Shown: positions 8,302 through 18,606, counted from the stretch's first letter. The stretch is 64,000 nucleotides of DNA from Rodentibacter haemolyticus (GCF_015356115.1 NZ_CP063056.1:806001-870000); one strand, 5' to 3'. Notes: generated by a model from the sequence alone, not told the origin. Made by a program: numbers and translations.

Positions 8302-10764
8302 TTAATCGATTTTGATCGGCTCTACTTTCCAAATATTCTTCGCATATTCCAAAATCGTTCTATCCGATGAGAAAAATCCCATATTGATGATATTTTGAAT
8401 TGTGCTTTCAATCCATTGATCACGCTGTTTGTATTTCTCATCCACCGTTTTTTGTGCTTCCACATAACTGCGAAAATCGGCAAAAGCTTGATAGTAATCG
8501 TGATATTGCAATCCTTGTAACAAAGATAAATAACGTTGCGGTTCTTCCGGAGAGAAAACCCCTGATGTAATTTGATCAACCACAGTGCGTAGTTCGGCAT
8601 CGTTTTGGTAATAATCAAATGGGTGATACCCTTCACGGCGGAGTTGTTCCACTTGTTCTACCGTATTACCAAAAATGAAAATATGATCTTCCCCCACATT
8701 TTCCAAAATTTCTACATTCGCACCGTCCAAAGTTCCCAATGTTAATGCGCCGTTAAGGGCGAATTTCATATTACTGGTACCGGAGGCTTCTGTGCCGGCA
8801 AGGGAGATTTGTTCTGAAATATCTGCCGCCGGAATAATCAATTGAGCCAAACTCACACTATAATTCGGGATAAATACCACTTTCAAACGCCCTTTCAAAC
8901 GTTCATCATTGTTGATGATATGCGCTACATCGTTGATAAGATGAATTGTTTGTTTCGCAGCATAGTAAGCGGAAGCCGCTTTTCCCGCCAAAATAAAGAC
9001 TCGTGCTTGCCAATCTTTTTCAGGCTCGGCAAGCATCGCATTGTAGCGTGCGATAATATGCAACACGTTCAATATTTGCCGTTTGTACTCGTGAATGCGT
9101 TTTACCTGCACATCAAACAAGGCGTTCGGATCAAGCTCAATGCCAAGCTCACGTTTCACATAATCGGCAAGTTTTACTTTATTTGAATACTTAATATCAG
9201 CAATCGCCTCTTTGAATGTTTTATCATTCGCTACGCTTTCTAATTTTTTGATTCGGCTTAAATCATAACGCCATTCATTGCCGATATAGGTATCAAAAAG
9301 TGCGGCTAATTCAGGGTTTGCCACCGCCAACCAACGGCGAGGCGTAATACCGTTTGTCACATTTGTGAAACGCTCAGGATAAATACGTGCAAAATCAGCA
9401 AAGGTGGAAGTTACCATCAAATCGGAATGAATTGCCGCCACGCCATTGATTTTATGAGAACCAATCACGGATAGCCATCCCATACGCACTTTGCGTTGAT
9501 AGCCTTCTTCAATCAAAGAAACCCGGCGAATGAAATCATTATCTGTCGTGATATAGGTACGCACATATTCCAAGAAATGATCGTTAATGTCGAAAATCAT
9601 CTGTAAGTGGCGCGGCAACACTTTCGCCATCATTTCCACAGGCCAAGTTTCTAAGGCTTCCGACATCAACGTATGACAAGTATAAGAGAAAATGCGGCAA
9701 GTCATATCCCATGCTTTTTTCCATTCAAATCCTTCCTCATCAACCAAAATTCGCATTAATTCGGGAATCGCCAACGCCGGATGGGTGTCATTTAAGTGGA
9801 TTGCGACTTTATCGGCAAGATTCTCAAGACTATTATGAGTGCGTTTATGATGGCGGATAATATCTTGAAGTGAAGCCGAAACCAAAAAATACTCTTGACG
9901 CAAACGCAACTCTCGTCCGTTCCAAGTGGAATCATCAGGGTAGAGTACACGAGATAAATTTTTGCCGGAAGAACGATTTTGCAAAGCGGCTAAATGTTCA
10001 CCTCGGTTAAAATCCGCCAAATTGAAGGTTTCCTCCGCATGTGCCGCCCATAAACGTAAAGTTGCCGCAGAATTATTTTTATAACCCGGGATCATCTGAT
10101 CATAAGCAAGTGCGGTCACTTTCTCTTCAGGATTCCAAACAAATTTCTTACCTTCAAAATGTATCGTTCCGCCAAAGAAAATTTTAAAACGTTTAGAGGG
10201 ACGAATAAACTCCCAAGGCGCACCTTTATCAAGCCAGTCATCGGGGTGTTCCACTTGCTGACCATTTTCAATTTTCTGACGAAACATTCCGTACTCATAA
10301 CGAATACCGTATCCCACACCGGGTAAACGCAATGTTGCGATCGAATCCATAAAGCAGGCAGCCAAACGACCTAAACCACCATTACCTAACCCCGGGTCAA
10401 CTTCTTTGGCAAGAATCTCTTCTAAATCGACATTCAGTTCATTTAAAGCCTCTTTCGTTAGGCTATATACATCTTCGGCAATCAGTGCATTAGACAGTGT
10501 TCGCCCAATCAAAAATTCCATCGAGAGATAATAAACACGGCGAACATCATCAGCTCTCGCTTGACGGGCGGTAGTAATCCATCCCTCCGTCACAAGATCC
10601 CGTACCGCATATAATGTGGCATTCAGCCAATCCCGTTGGCTTGCTTCACGGGGCGAACGCCCGATAGAAAAAATCAGTTTATAGACAATTGATTTCTTTA
10701 ATGCCTGAACATCTAACTCGGGACGATTATAAAGAAAAGGAGAATCAAAATTATCCATTATCAT
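8302..10764 (-). CDS. glgP: Glycogen phosphorylase
   Basis: GlgP releases glucose 1-phosphate from the non-reducing ends of glycogen and uses pyridoxal phosphate. The PLP-lysine motif EASGTSNMKFALNG and the conserved RRVYYLSMEFLIGR and NPGLGNGGLGRLAACF-like regions are present. I start it at the ATG at 10764 (about 820 residues, the family length). GAGGG lies 8 nt upstream, whereas the longer reading to 10905 adds about 47 non-homologous residues with no ribosome site. It is the last glg gene and is separated from glgA by a hairpin at 10990-11022, so it may be expressed partly on its own. Confidence 0.95.
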   Translation of the reverse strand: MIMDNFDSPFLYNRPELDVQALKKSIVYKLIFSIGRSPREASQRDWLNATLYAVRDLVTEGWITTARQARADDVRRVYYLSMEFLIGRTLSNALIAEDVYSLTKEALNELNVDLEEILAKEVDPGLGNGGLGRLAACFMDSIATLRLPGVGYGIRYEYGMFRQKIENGQQVEHPDDWLDKGAPWEFIRPSKRFKIFFGGTIHFEGKKFVWNPEEKVTALAYDQMIPGYKNNSAATLRLWAAHAEETFNLADFNRGEHLAALQNRSSGKNLSRVLYPDDSTWNGRELRLRQEYFLVSASLQDIIRHHKRTHNSLENLADKVAIHLNDTHPALAIPELMRILVDEEGFEWKKAWDMTCRIFSYTCHTLMSEALETWPVEMMAKVLPRHLQMIFDINDHFLEYVRTYITTDNDFIRRVSLIEEGYQRKVRMGWLSVIGSHKINGVAAIHSDLMVTSTFADFARIYPERFTNVTNGITPRRWLAVANPELAALFDTYIGNEWRYDLSRIKKLESVANDKTFKEAIADIKYSNKVKLADYVKRELGIELDPNALFDVQVKRIHEYKRQILNVLHIIARYNAMLAEPEKDWQARVFILAGKAASAYYAAKQTIHLINDVAHIINNDERLKGRLKVVFIPNYSVSLAQLIIPAADISEQISLAGTEASGTSNMKFALNGALTLGTLDGANVEILENVGEDHIFIFGNTVEQVEQLRREGYHPFDYYQNDAELRTVVDQITSGVFSPEEPQRYLSLLQGLQYHDYYQAFADFRSYVEAQKTVDEKYKQRDQWIESTIQNIINMGFFSSDRTILEYAKNIWKVEPIKID

Positions 10765-10989
10765 GGTGATAACCCTCGGTTTTAAAAGGAAAAATAATGA
10801 GAAGTCGGAGGGATAATCAGGTGATCTTAAATTCCATTTAACCATGAAATTCAAGCAATGTGTAAAACACAAATTATCAGAGAACAAGTTATGTTTATTT
10901 TTCAAACATTCTTGTTGATTGACGATGAAGACTATCCCACAAAAAACGCGTGAATTTTAATCTTAATTAAACAAAAAACAATTAAAATT

Positions 10990-11022
10990 ACACCGCTTTA
11001 AAAAATATTTTCAAAGCGGTGT
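10990..11022 (-). terminator. Hairpin between glgA and glgP
   Basis: The 10 bp perfect inverted repeat ACACCGCTTT/AAAGCGGTGT lies 11 bp beyond the glgA stop. On the minus strand it is followed by AATTTTAATTGTTTTTT, a moderate T-rich tail. It is probably a leaky terminator inside the glg cluster. Confidence 0.6.
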
Positions 11023-11032
11023 AGAACAAACA

Positions 11033-12466
11033 TCATAGTAAATTCCGATACAAGGCTAAATAGCGTTCTGCGACATTACGCCAAGTAAAATCTTGATTCA
11101 TTGCGTTTATGCGTACCGTTGACCAAACTTTTGGCTTTTGCCATAAAGAGAAAGCCCGTTGAATCGCTAGGCGTAAATCTTGAGCTTCCGCCCGTTGAAA
11201 AACAAAGCCCGTTGCCGACCGCTCTTTTAGGGTTTCAGCGGTGCTATCAACGACAGTATCCGCCAAACCACCGGTTTTACGCACGAGTGGTAACGTACCG
11301 TATTGTAGTCCGTAGAGTTGGGTTAAACCGCAAGGTTCAAAACGACTCGGAACCAAAATCACATCACCGCCTGCGATCATTAAATGCGAAAGGGCTTCGT
11401 CATAACCGATCTTCACCGCAACATTTTGCGGATAACTTTCCGCAAGCTGACGAATCCCCTCTTCCAAATGCGGAGCTCCCGCACCGAGAATCATTAGCTG
11501 CCCGCCTTGTTCTACAATTTCATCAGCACTTTCAATTAATAAATCCACCCCTTTTTGTTCGGTAAGACGGGTTATCATCACAAAAGTTAAAGCGCCCTCT
11601 TCTTGCGGCAAATTGAAATAGGCTTGTAGTTCCGCTTTGTTTTTCTTTTTACCCGCCATCGATTTTTGTTTGTAATGATGCTTAATATAACCGTCACAAC
11701 TTGGGTGCCAGATCTTTTCGTCAACACCATTTAGAATGCCGACCAGTTTTCCTTGTTCACGCAATCCGTAGAGTAATCCTTGAAGGCCGTAAGCAAACAC
11801 TTCCGTGGTAATTTCTTGTGCATAAGTCGGGCTTACCGCCGTTACGACATCGGAATAATACAATCCGGCTTTGAGATAGGAAATTTGTCCGAACAATTCC
11901 AATCCGTTAACATTAAACATTCCTTCCGGCAAGCAAATTTCAGACAAATGCCAATGATTAAATTGCCCCTGATAAGCCAAATTATGAATGGTGAAGACGG
12001 ATTTTGCCGGTTTACCTTTGTTAAATAAATAAGCGCAAGCAAGCCCTGCATGCCAATCATGGGCGTGAATAATTTCAGCGCGCCACCAAGTATCAAGCCC
12101 TGTTGAGAGTTCTGCCCCCACCCAACCTAATAAGGCAAAACGCTTATAGTTATCGGCATAATCCTGATAATTCTCATCGTGATAAGGATTCCCCTCACGT
12201 GCGTATAAATGCGGCGCATCAATCAAATAAATGCCCACCCCCTTATATTCACCGTAACGTAATACGATGTGTCCGGCGAAATTATCAAATTCTGCGACAA
12301 TGTGGGTGTCATTAATTCCGCTGGAAATCGCAGGATAAGCCGGCAACAGAATACGGGTATCCATTCCAATCGCTTTTTGAGCAAAAGGCAATGCACCAAT
12401 CACATCGGCAAGCCCGCCTGTTTTTAGCAGCGGATAAAGTTCCGAACAAACGTGTAATACTTTCAT
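11033..12466 (-). CDS. glgA: Glycogen synthase
   Basis: GlgA elongates alpha-1,4-glucan chains using ADP-glucose. The 477-residue GT5-family product has the N-terminal ADP-glucose site motif KTGGLADVIGALP, the HAHDWHAGLA segment, and the C-terminal PSRFEPCGLTQLYGLQYGTLPLVRKTGGLADTV region with the conserved Glu. Length is typical. It lies between glgC (158 bp upstream with a large hairpin) and glgP. Confidence 0.97.
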   Translation of the reverse strand: MKVLHVCSELYPLLKTGGLADVIGALPFAQKAIGMDTRILLPAYPAISSGINDTHIVAEFDNFAGHIVLRYGEYKGVGIYLIDAPHLYAREGNPYHDENYQDYADNYKRFALLGWVGAELSTGLDTWWRAEIIHAHDWHAGLACAYLFNKGKPAKSVFTIHNLAYQGQFNHWHLSEICLPEGMFNVNGLELFGQISYLKAGLYYSDVVTAVSPTYAQEITTEVFAYGLQGLLYGLREQGKLVGILNGVDEKIWHPSCDGYIKHHYKQKSMAGKKKNKAELQAYFNLPQEEGALTFVMITRLTEQKGVDLLIESADEIVEQGGQLMILGAGAPHLEEGIRQLAESYPQNVAVKIGYDEALSHLMIAGGDVILVPSRFEPCGLTQLYGLQYGTLPLVRKTGGLADTVVDSTAETLKERSATGFVFQRAEAQDLRLAIQRAFSLWQKPKVWSTVRINAMNQDFTWRNVAERYLALYRNLL

Positions 12467-12538
12467 TTTTTATAATTCCTTCATTTATCTGCAGAAAACT
12501 CGAACTCATAGTGAATGAAGCCAAAATGGATAAAAATC

Positions 12539-12603
12539 CACGCACGCCAATATTTTTTCGGTTGAAAAAATTTTTGAAAATTCAACCGCACTTTGCGTGC
12601 GTG
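12539..12603. repeat. Nested intercistronic hairpin between glgC and glgA
   Basis: The outer arms CACGCACGC (12539-12547) and GCGTGCGTG (12595-12603) enclose inner arms CGGTTGAA (12559-12566) and TTCAACCG (12581-12588). The inner right arm is part of an uptake sequence. The whole can fold as one rod. It lacks a clean T-run on the minus strand, so processing or attenuation is more likely than full termination. Confidence 0.55.
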
Positions 12604-12624
12604 AATAAACGTTTTTAAACCTTA

Positions 12625-13920
12625 TTAATCCAAATGTTCTTCAAATTTGATTTCTTCCCCATCCAATTTTTTCAACATTTTTGGCGTAACAAGAATAACT
12701 TTGCCTGTTGAGCTAATACGGAAGCGTTTTCTATCTTCTTCAATATTCACACCGATCTGCATTCCGTCAGGAATAACACAACGGCGATCAATAATACAGT
12801 TTCTTAACACACAATCTTTACCAATCACCACTTCCGGTAATACCACACAGTGATCCACTTTAGAAAACGCATCAATTTTAATACGGTCGAACAAGACGGA
12901 ATTACTAATCGAAGCATCCGTAATCACACATCCGCCACCGATAAGCGAGTTATCTACCGGGTGAATATTGGAATGTTTATAGAAGAATTTGGACGGGTAA
13001 GCTTGAATCGGATTACCGCGAATCGGCCAATTTTGATCGTAAATATCAAGCTGCGGTTCTTCAGAAACCAAATCAATATTGGATTGCCAAAAACTATCAA
13101 GGGTTCCGACATCACGCCAATAGATTTCCCCTTCCGTATTGCGCCCCATACAAGAACGACTGAACGGATGTGCATAAAGGGTTTCTTCTTCTAAGCATTT
13201 CGGTAACACATCTTTACCGAAATCATGACTGGTTTGAGGGGTATTTACTTCACGCTCGAGCATACTATAAAGATAATCCGCATTAAACACGTAAATTCCC
13301 ATTGAAGCGAGGGATACATCAGGTTTACCGACCATCGCCGGCGGATCTTTCGGTTTTTCCACGAAGGCTTTCACTTTTAAGTTTTCATTCACCGCCATCA
13401 CGCCGAATTCGTGCGCTTCGCTACGAGGCACTTCAATACAGCCTACCGTACATTTTGCGCCACTGGCGACGTGATCCATCAACATTATGCTGTAATCTTG
13501 TTTGTAAATATGATCCCCTGCCAAAATTAAAATATATTTCGGGCAATAGTGATCTCGAATAATCGCCATATTCTGATACACCGCATCCGCTGTGCCGCGA
13601 TACCAAGTGGAATCGTCAATTTGTTGACGAGCTGGTAACATATCCACAAATTCCCCTCGCTCTTGCGGTAAGAATGACCAACCGGTTTGCAAATGACGTA
13701 ATAAAGAATGAGCCGCATATTGAGTAACGACACCGATACGATTTAAGCCTGAATTGATACAATTAGAAAGCGCAAAATCAATAATACGGCGGTTTCCCCC
13801 AAAATAAAGTGCAGGTTTGGCGCGTTTATCTGTTAACTCGTGAAGCCGTGAGCCACGTCCTCCCGCTAAAATAAGAACCAAAGTATCTTTCAAAAGAGCA
13901 TATTTGTTAGGGCTTTTCAT
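12625..13920 (-). CDS. glgC: Glucose-1-phosphate adenylyltransferase (ADP-glucose pyrophosphorylase)
   Basis: GlgC makes ADP-glucose from ATP and glucose 1-phosphate, the committed and allosterically controlled step of glycogen synthesis. The nucleotidyltransferase signature LILAGGRGSRLHELT opens the domain. The catalytic region and the C-terminal left-handed beta-helix (HCVVLPEVVIGKDCVL) are present. I chose the ATG at 13920 because GGAG sits 6 nt upstream. The ATG at 13923 is possible. A longer reading to 13953 would overlap the end of glgX and has no ribosome site. Confidence 0.95.
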   Translation of the reverse strand: MKSPNKYALLKDTLVLILAGGRGSRLHELTDKRAKPALYFGGNRRIIDFALSNCINSGLNRIGVVTQYAAHSLLRHLQTGWSFLPQERGEFVDMLPARQQIDDSTWYRGTADAVYQNMAIIRDHYCPKYILILAGDHIYKQDYSIMLMDHVASGAKCTVGCIEVPRSEAHEFGVMAVNENLKVKAFVEKPKDPPAMVGKPDVSLASMGIYVFNADYLYSMLEREVNTPQTSHDFGKDVLPKCLEEETLYAHPFSRSCMGRNTEGEIYWRDVGTLDSFWQSNIDLVSEEPQLDIYDQNWPIRGNPIQAYPSKFFYKHSNIHPVDNSLIGGGCVITDASISNSVLFDRIKIDAFSKVDHCVVLPEVVIGKDCVLRNCIIDRRCVIPDGMQIGVNIEEDRKRFRISSTGKVILVTPKMLKKLDGEEIKFEEHLD

Positions 13921-13942
13921 CATAAACTCCGTTTGTATTGAG

Positions 13943-15931
13943 TCATCCACCATACAACAAACAAAATGCCATACCGCTTACGAATACTTCCTGTGGCTGA
14001 ATGAACCTTAAGTTTGCTGTTCCTATAAAGGCTTTCCATCGTCTGACAACATCACTAGGCAATATGAAAGTCTGAGATTCTTTTTTCGCATTAATTAGCA
14101 GAAGCCATTTTTCATCTAATAAAATTTGCAATGCCCTGACTTCAAAATTATGCCAATCCTCTTGCCGCATCTTTTTCCCTTGTGTATTCAACCAAGCGAC
14201 ATTTTCATTAGACCACCAAACATCTTTTTGCAAACTTTGAATGTGTTTACGAGCCTGAATTGTTTGTTTGGTCAGCTCAAATAATGCTTGATTAAAATCA
14301 GCCCATTTCAACCAACTTATTTCGTTGTCTTGGCAATAGGCATTATTATTACCATATTGAGTATTCCCGAATTCATCGCCTGCCAATAACATCGGCGTAC
14401 CGTTGGCAAGTAATAAACTCATCAGTAAGCCGCTTTGTGCAAAAGTGCGGTCATTTTCAACCGCACTTTTTTGCGGTTCGGGCAGAGTTCCCGTTGATCC
14501 CTCGATACCGTGGTTATAACTGTAATTTTCGTTACGCCCGTCTCGATTTTGCTCTCCGTTCGCTTTGTTATGTTTTTCGTTATAGCTCACTAAATCCTTG
14601 AGCGTAAAACCATCGTGGGCGGTAATAAAATTGAGCGAGCAATGTGGCAAGCGGTTATTCTTTTTAAATAAATCGCTTGACCCGGCAAAGCGTTCTGCAA
14701 ATGTGCCCAACTCTCCGCTTTTCCACAACCAAAAACGGCAGAGGTCATCACGGAAACGATCATTCCATTCAGTAAAATAACTTGGGAAATTTCCCACTTG
14801 ATAGCCGTAATATCCGATATCCCAAGGCTCGACAATCAACTTCACCGATTGCAAACTTGGCTCATTGGCAATATCCGCAAAGAGTTGAGCCTGTCTGTTA
14901 AAATCCGGTTTATCACGCCCAAGCACCGTTGCCAAATCGAAACGGAAACCATCGACGTGGCATTGTTCTACCCAATAACGTAAGCAATCCACCACCCATT
15001 TTCGCCCCACTTCAGAGGAAAGATTCAACATATTGCCGCAGCCGGTGCCGTTGATGTAATGAGAGTTATCATTGCGCCAATAATAGGTTTTATCATCAAT
15101 GCCACGCTGACAAAAAGTTGGGAAATGTTGCTCCGATTCCGCCGAATGGTTAAATACCACATCCAAAATCACTTCAATGCCTGCCTGATGAAGCGCTTTC
15201 ACCATTGCTTTAAATTCGGTAAGCGGATTGGCTGTGGCAGCATATTTGGGCTCAATAGCAAACATCGCCAGCGGATTATATCCCCAATAGTTCTGCAAAT
15301 TCCGTTCTTGCAAATGCGGTTCATCGAGAAAAAGATTCACCGGTAATAATTCCACCGCCGTGACACCCAATTCTTTTAAATAGGCAAGATTGACAGGATG
15401 TGCCAACCCTGCATAAGTACCACGTAATGCCGCGGGGATTTTTTCGTTCAGTCGGCTAAATCCCTTAACATGCAACTCATAAACAATCGTTTGCGCCCAA
15501 GGCGTATTTAAAGTAACATCGCCGTGCCAATCAAAATCTTCCGCAATAATGACCGCTCTTGGGGCAAGATGGGCGTTATCACGATCATCACTCAGCAAAA
15601 ACCATGCCCTATTTTCTTTGCTGCTTAAATCCGGTTTGCCGCTGATCGCCTTCGCGTAAGGATCAAGCATTAATTTTTGCGGATTAGCAAATTCCCCGTG
15701 AATGCGAAAACCATACTCTGTGCCGACCTGCACACCGGTTACCGCCAAATGCCATATATTTTCCGAGCAAACCATAGGAAAACGGGTTTCAATTCCCTGA
15801 TCAAACAAACAAAGCTCAACGTTATTTGCCGCTTCAGAAAATAAGGCGAAATTGGTAATTTGCTCACCGTTTTCAATTTGTTGTGAATAGCCATAAGGCG
15901 TTGGCATACCTTGGTTGTGGATCCTAAACAT
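13943..15931 (-). CDS. glgX: Glycogen debranching enzyme
   Basis: GlgX is a GH13 isoamylase-type enzyme that hydrolyses alpha-1,6 branches left after phosphorylase action. The 662-residue protein has an N-terminal carbohydrate-binding module, DVVFNHSAE, DGFRFDLATVLG with the nucleophile Asp, the VEPWD acid/base Glu and ITAHDGFTL. One oddity is that the segment around residues 488-498 (KSAVENDRTF) is encoded exactly by an inverted pair of uptake sequences at 14441-14470. It sits in a loop before NGTPMLLAGDE. The gene is 42 bp from glgB and just ahead of glgC. Confidence 0.96.
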   Translation of the reverse strand: MFRIHNQGMPTPYGYSQQIENGEQITNFALFSEAANNVELCLFDQGIETRFPMVCSENIWHLAVTGVQVGTEYGFRIHGEFANPQKLMLDPYAKAISGKPDLSSKENRAWFLLSDDRDNAHLAPRAVIIAEDFDWHGDVTLNTPWAQTIVYELHVKGFSRLNEKIPAALRGTYAGLAHPVNLAYLKELGVTAVELLPVNLFLDEPHLQERNLQNYWGYNPLAMFAIEPKYAATANPLTEFKAMVKALHQAGIEVILDVVFNHSAESEQHFPTFCQRGIDDKTYYWRNDNSHYINGTGCGNMLNLSSEVGRKWVVDCLRYWVEQCHVDGFRFDLATVLGRDKPDFNRQAQLFADIANEPSLQSVKLIVEPWDIGYYGYQVGNFPSYFTEWNDRFRDDLCRFWLWKSGELGTFAERFAGSSDLFKKNNRLPHCSLNFITAHDGFTLKDLVSYNEKHNKANGEQNRDGRNENYSYNHGIEGSTGTLPEPQKSAVENDRTFAQSGLLMSLLLANGTPMLLAGDEFGNTQYGNNNAYCQDNEISWLKWADFNQALFELTKQTIQARKHIQSLQKDVWWSNENVAWLNTQGKKMRQEDWHNFEVRALQILLDEKWLLLINAKKESQTFILPSDVVRRWKAFIGTANLRFIQPQEVFVSGMAFCLLYGG
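14441..14470. repeat. Inverted pair of DNA uptake sequences inside glgX
   Basis: AAAAGTGCGGT and its exact reverse complement ACCGCACTTTT are separated by 8 bp inside the glgX reading frame. Elsewhere in this window such pairs are found between genes, where they act as terminators. Confidence 0.8.
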
Positions 15932-15973
15932 AATTGTCTCTTTGCTTGCTTCCTTTCCGACTTAAAAAAAGGG

Positions 15974-18193
15974 CTAACCAGTGGATGATTCCGATTTCAA
16001 TTTCAAATAAACGGTTGCCAACGGAGGAATGGAAACTAAAATTGAGTTCTCTTTTCCTCGGCTTTCAATAGCTTCACTTCGTACTCCGCCAAAATTACCA
16101 ATGTTAGCCCCTTGATAATACATCGAATCGGTATTCAAAATTTCTTCGTATTCACCCGCCGCATTCACTCCGATACGATAATCGTGGCGAGGCACCGGGG
16201 TGAAATTACTAATCACGATAATACGTTCACAACCACCCTTTTCATCCGGGTTACTTCTACGTTCAAATGCAAAAACAGAGTTTGCCGCATCATCGACAAC
16301 CAGCCAATCAAAGCCTTCCGGCGCATTGTCAAGTTCAAAGAGCGGTCGATTTTGGCGATAAATCCGGTTAAGGTCTTTTACTAATTTCAACACGCCTTTG
16401 TGCCAACTACCACCGATATTTTCGTCAAGCAAAAACCAATCAAGGCTTTCTTTATAATTCCATTCTCTGCCTTGAGCAAATTCATTGCCCATAAAGAGTA
16501 ATTTTTTGCCCGGATACCCCCACATATAACCGTAATAAGCGCGCAAATTGGCAAATTTTTGCCATGTATCTCCCGGCATTTTGTCGAGAAGCGAGCCCTT
16601 TCCGTGTACTACTTCATCGTGGGAAAGCGGTAAAACGAAGTTTTCGCTGTATTGATACATCATTCCGAAAGTCATTTTGTTGTGATGATATTGGCGGTAA
16701 ATCGGATCAAGTCTCATATAATCGAGAGTATCGTTCATCCAGCCCATATTCCATTTGAAATTAAAGCCTAAACCGCCTTTTTCCGTAGGATGTGTTACGC
16801 CGGCAAAGGAAGTGGATTCTTCCGCAATAGAAATCGCCCCCGGCATTTCATCTTGAATTTTCCGATTGGTATGTTTTAAAAATTCAATGGCTTCAAGGTT
16901 TTCACGTCCGCCATATTGATTCGGGATCCATTCGCCTTCGGCACGGCTGTAATCCCGATAGAGCATTGACGCCACCGCATCAACCCGAACTCCATCGACA
17001 CCAAAACGTTCAAGCCAATAAAGCGCGCTACTGGAAAGGAAATTGCGCACTTCGTGGCGACCATAGTTGTAAATTAGCGTATTCCAGTCTTGATGATACC
17101 CTTCGCGCGGATCGGCATATTCATACAATGCGGTGCCGTCAAAGGCGGAAAGCCCGTGGGTATCACTTGGGAAATGCCCCGGAACCCAGTCTAAAATCAC
17201 ATTTATCCCTGCTTCGTGAGCCCGTTTCACCAATCTGCGAAAACTTTCCGGCGAACCGAAACGGCTGGTAGGAGAATAAAGTCCCAAGGTTTGATAGCCC
17301 CACGAACCATCATAAGGAAATTCGGAAATCGGCAAAAATTCAATATGCGTAAAGCCCATTTCTTTCACATAAGGGAGCAATTCATCGGCAATTTGATCAT
17401 AATTAAGCCAGTAATTATTTTCCAAATTACACCGCCAAGAACCTAAATGCACTTCATAAATAGAAATCGGTTGATTAGATTGATTCGCTTTGCGGCGGGC
17501 TTCCGTCATTTCCACCACATTAGGTAACGCACTGATTTCTGAGGCGGTATCAGGGCGAAGTTGAGAACTAAAGGCATAAGGATCGGCTTTCAGACGTAAA
17601 TTGCCGTAATAATCAATCAATTCAAACTTATAAAGCTGTCCAAGACGTGCTTTCGGTAGGAACAATTCCCATACACCCGTTTGCGGATGAAATCGCATCG
17701 GGTGACGGCGACCGTCCCAATAGTTGAAATCTCCCACAACGGAAACCCGCCTTGCATTCGGCGCCCACAGACGAAAATTTACTCCGCTCACGCCGTCGCA
17801 TTCCATAAAATGCGCCCCCAAGACTTCATAAGGGCGGAGCATTGTTCCCTCCGAGAGAAACCATTGGTCCAACTCATTAATCATCAGGTGAAAACGATAT
17901 GGATCTTCAATAATCTGAGCTTCATTGCCCCAACATACTTGTAACTGGTAAGCAAAAAATTGGCGGCAGTTCGGGATAATGCCGGCGAAGAAACCTCGGT
18001 CGTCTAAACGCTCAAGCTCTACAAGGGAATCGGCGGATTCTTTATCAATGACAAAAACACGGTCGGCATCGGGTAGCAGGGCACGAACTTCAATACCTTT
18101 TTCGGTTTCATGCATTCCCAATGTTGCAAAAGGATCCGCATTTTCTGCATTAAAGAAGCTATCAATGATTGATTGTGTAAGTACGGTTGTCAT
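15974..18193 (-). CDS. glgB: 1,4-alpha-glucan branching enzyme
   Basis: GlgB introduces alpha-1,6 branches into glycogen. The 739-residue GH13 protein has N-terminal N1 and CBM48 modules (VNFRLWAPNARRVSVVGDFNYWDGRRHPM), then the catalytic barrel with DWVPGHFPSD, VDGVRVDAVASML (nucleophile Asp), AEESTSF (Glu) and LSHDEVVHGKGSL. It is the first gene of the minus-strand glg cluster. H. influenzae has malQ before glgB, and that gene is not seen here. Confidence 0.97.
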   Translation of the reverse strand: MTTVLTQSIIDSFFNAENADPFATLGMHETEKGIEVRALLPDADRVFVIDKESADSLVELERLDDRGFFAGIIPNCRQFFAYQLQVCWGNEAQIIEDPYRFHLMINELDQWFLSEGTMLRPYEVLGAHFMECDGVSGVNFRLWAPNARRVSVVGDFNYWDGRRHPMRFHPQTGVWELFLPKARLGQLYKFELIDYYGNLRLKADPYAFSSQLRPDTASEISALPNVVEMTEARRKANQSNQPISIYEVHLGSWRCNLENNYWLNYDQIADELLPYVKEMGFTHIEFLPISEFPYDGSWGYQTLGLYSPTSRFGSPESFRRLVKRAHEAGINVILDWVPGHFPSDTHGLSAFDGTALYEYADPREGYHQDWNTLIYNYGRHEVRNFLSSSALYWLERFGVDGVRVDAVASMLYRDYSRAEGEWIPNQYGGRENLEAIEFLKHTNRKIQDEMPGAISIAEESTSFAGVTHPTEKGGLGFNFKWNMGWMNDTLDYMRLDPIYRQYHHNKMTFGMMYQYSENFVLPLSHDEVVHGKGSLLDKMPGDTWQKFANLRAYYGYMWGYPGKKLLFMGNEFAQGREWNYKESLDWFLLDENIGGSWHKGVLKLVKDLNRIYRQNRPLFELDNAPEGFDWLVVDDAANSVFAFERRSNPDEKGGCERIIVISNFTPVPRHDYRIGVNAAGEYEEILNTDSMYYQGANIGNFGGVRSEAIESRGKENSILVSIPPLATVYLKLKSESSTG

Positions 18194-18606
18194 AAGTTAA
18201 TCCTTACGCTTTGCGGGCTCATTAATCATCGAAAAGAAGTGTTGTAGCGCGTATGGCCTAAATAAATTCACATTGCCATACTTTGCTTATATTTTCTCAA
18301 TAGAAATGCTATTTTCGTAAAACAGTTCAAAAGAGGTTAAATTCATTCTAGCCCTGCTCACAATAAAAACAATGACTTTTATTTAAATTAGTGATCTCCG
18401 TCAAAATTTAATTTCTTGAATGAGAGACTTTCACCCGTTTTGTTCTCAATTTCATTGTTTTTTAATACTTTTTAGGTGTAAAAAATCAAAATTTATCTCT
18501 TTTTTTATATATGCCTCTAGAGTTTTCAATTTTTCTGATTTAAAATTCCGCAATTTTGTTTTTACCACCCATATTAATTTTCACAAGCCGTCTAAGGGGA
18601 CACATC
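18194..18606. other. Long intergenic region between divergent glgB and upp
   Basis: This is 413 bp without a credible gene. It is AT-rich and must hold promoters for both the glg cluster (minus) and upp (plus). A CRP-like element AGTGA-N6-TCAAA lies at 18390-18405 (two mismatches), about 200 bp from either start, so its target is unclear. The TTAAAT/TATATA-rich stretch at 18480-18550 probably contains the upp promoter. I see no repeat or small RNA here. Confidence 0.45.
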
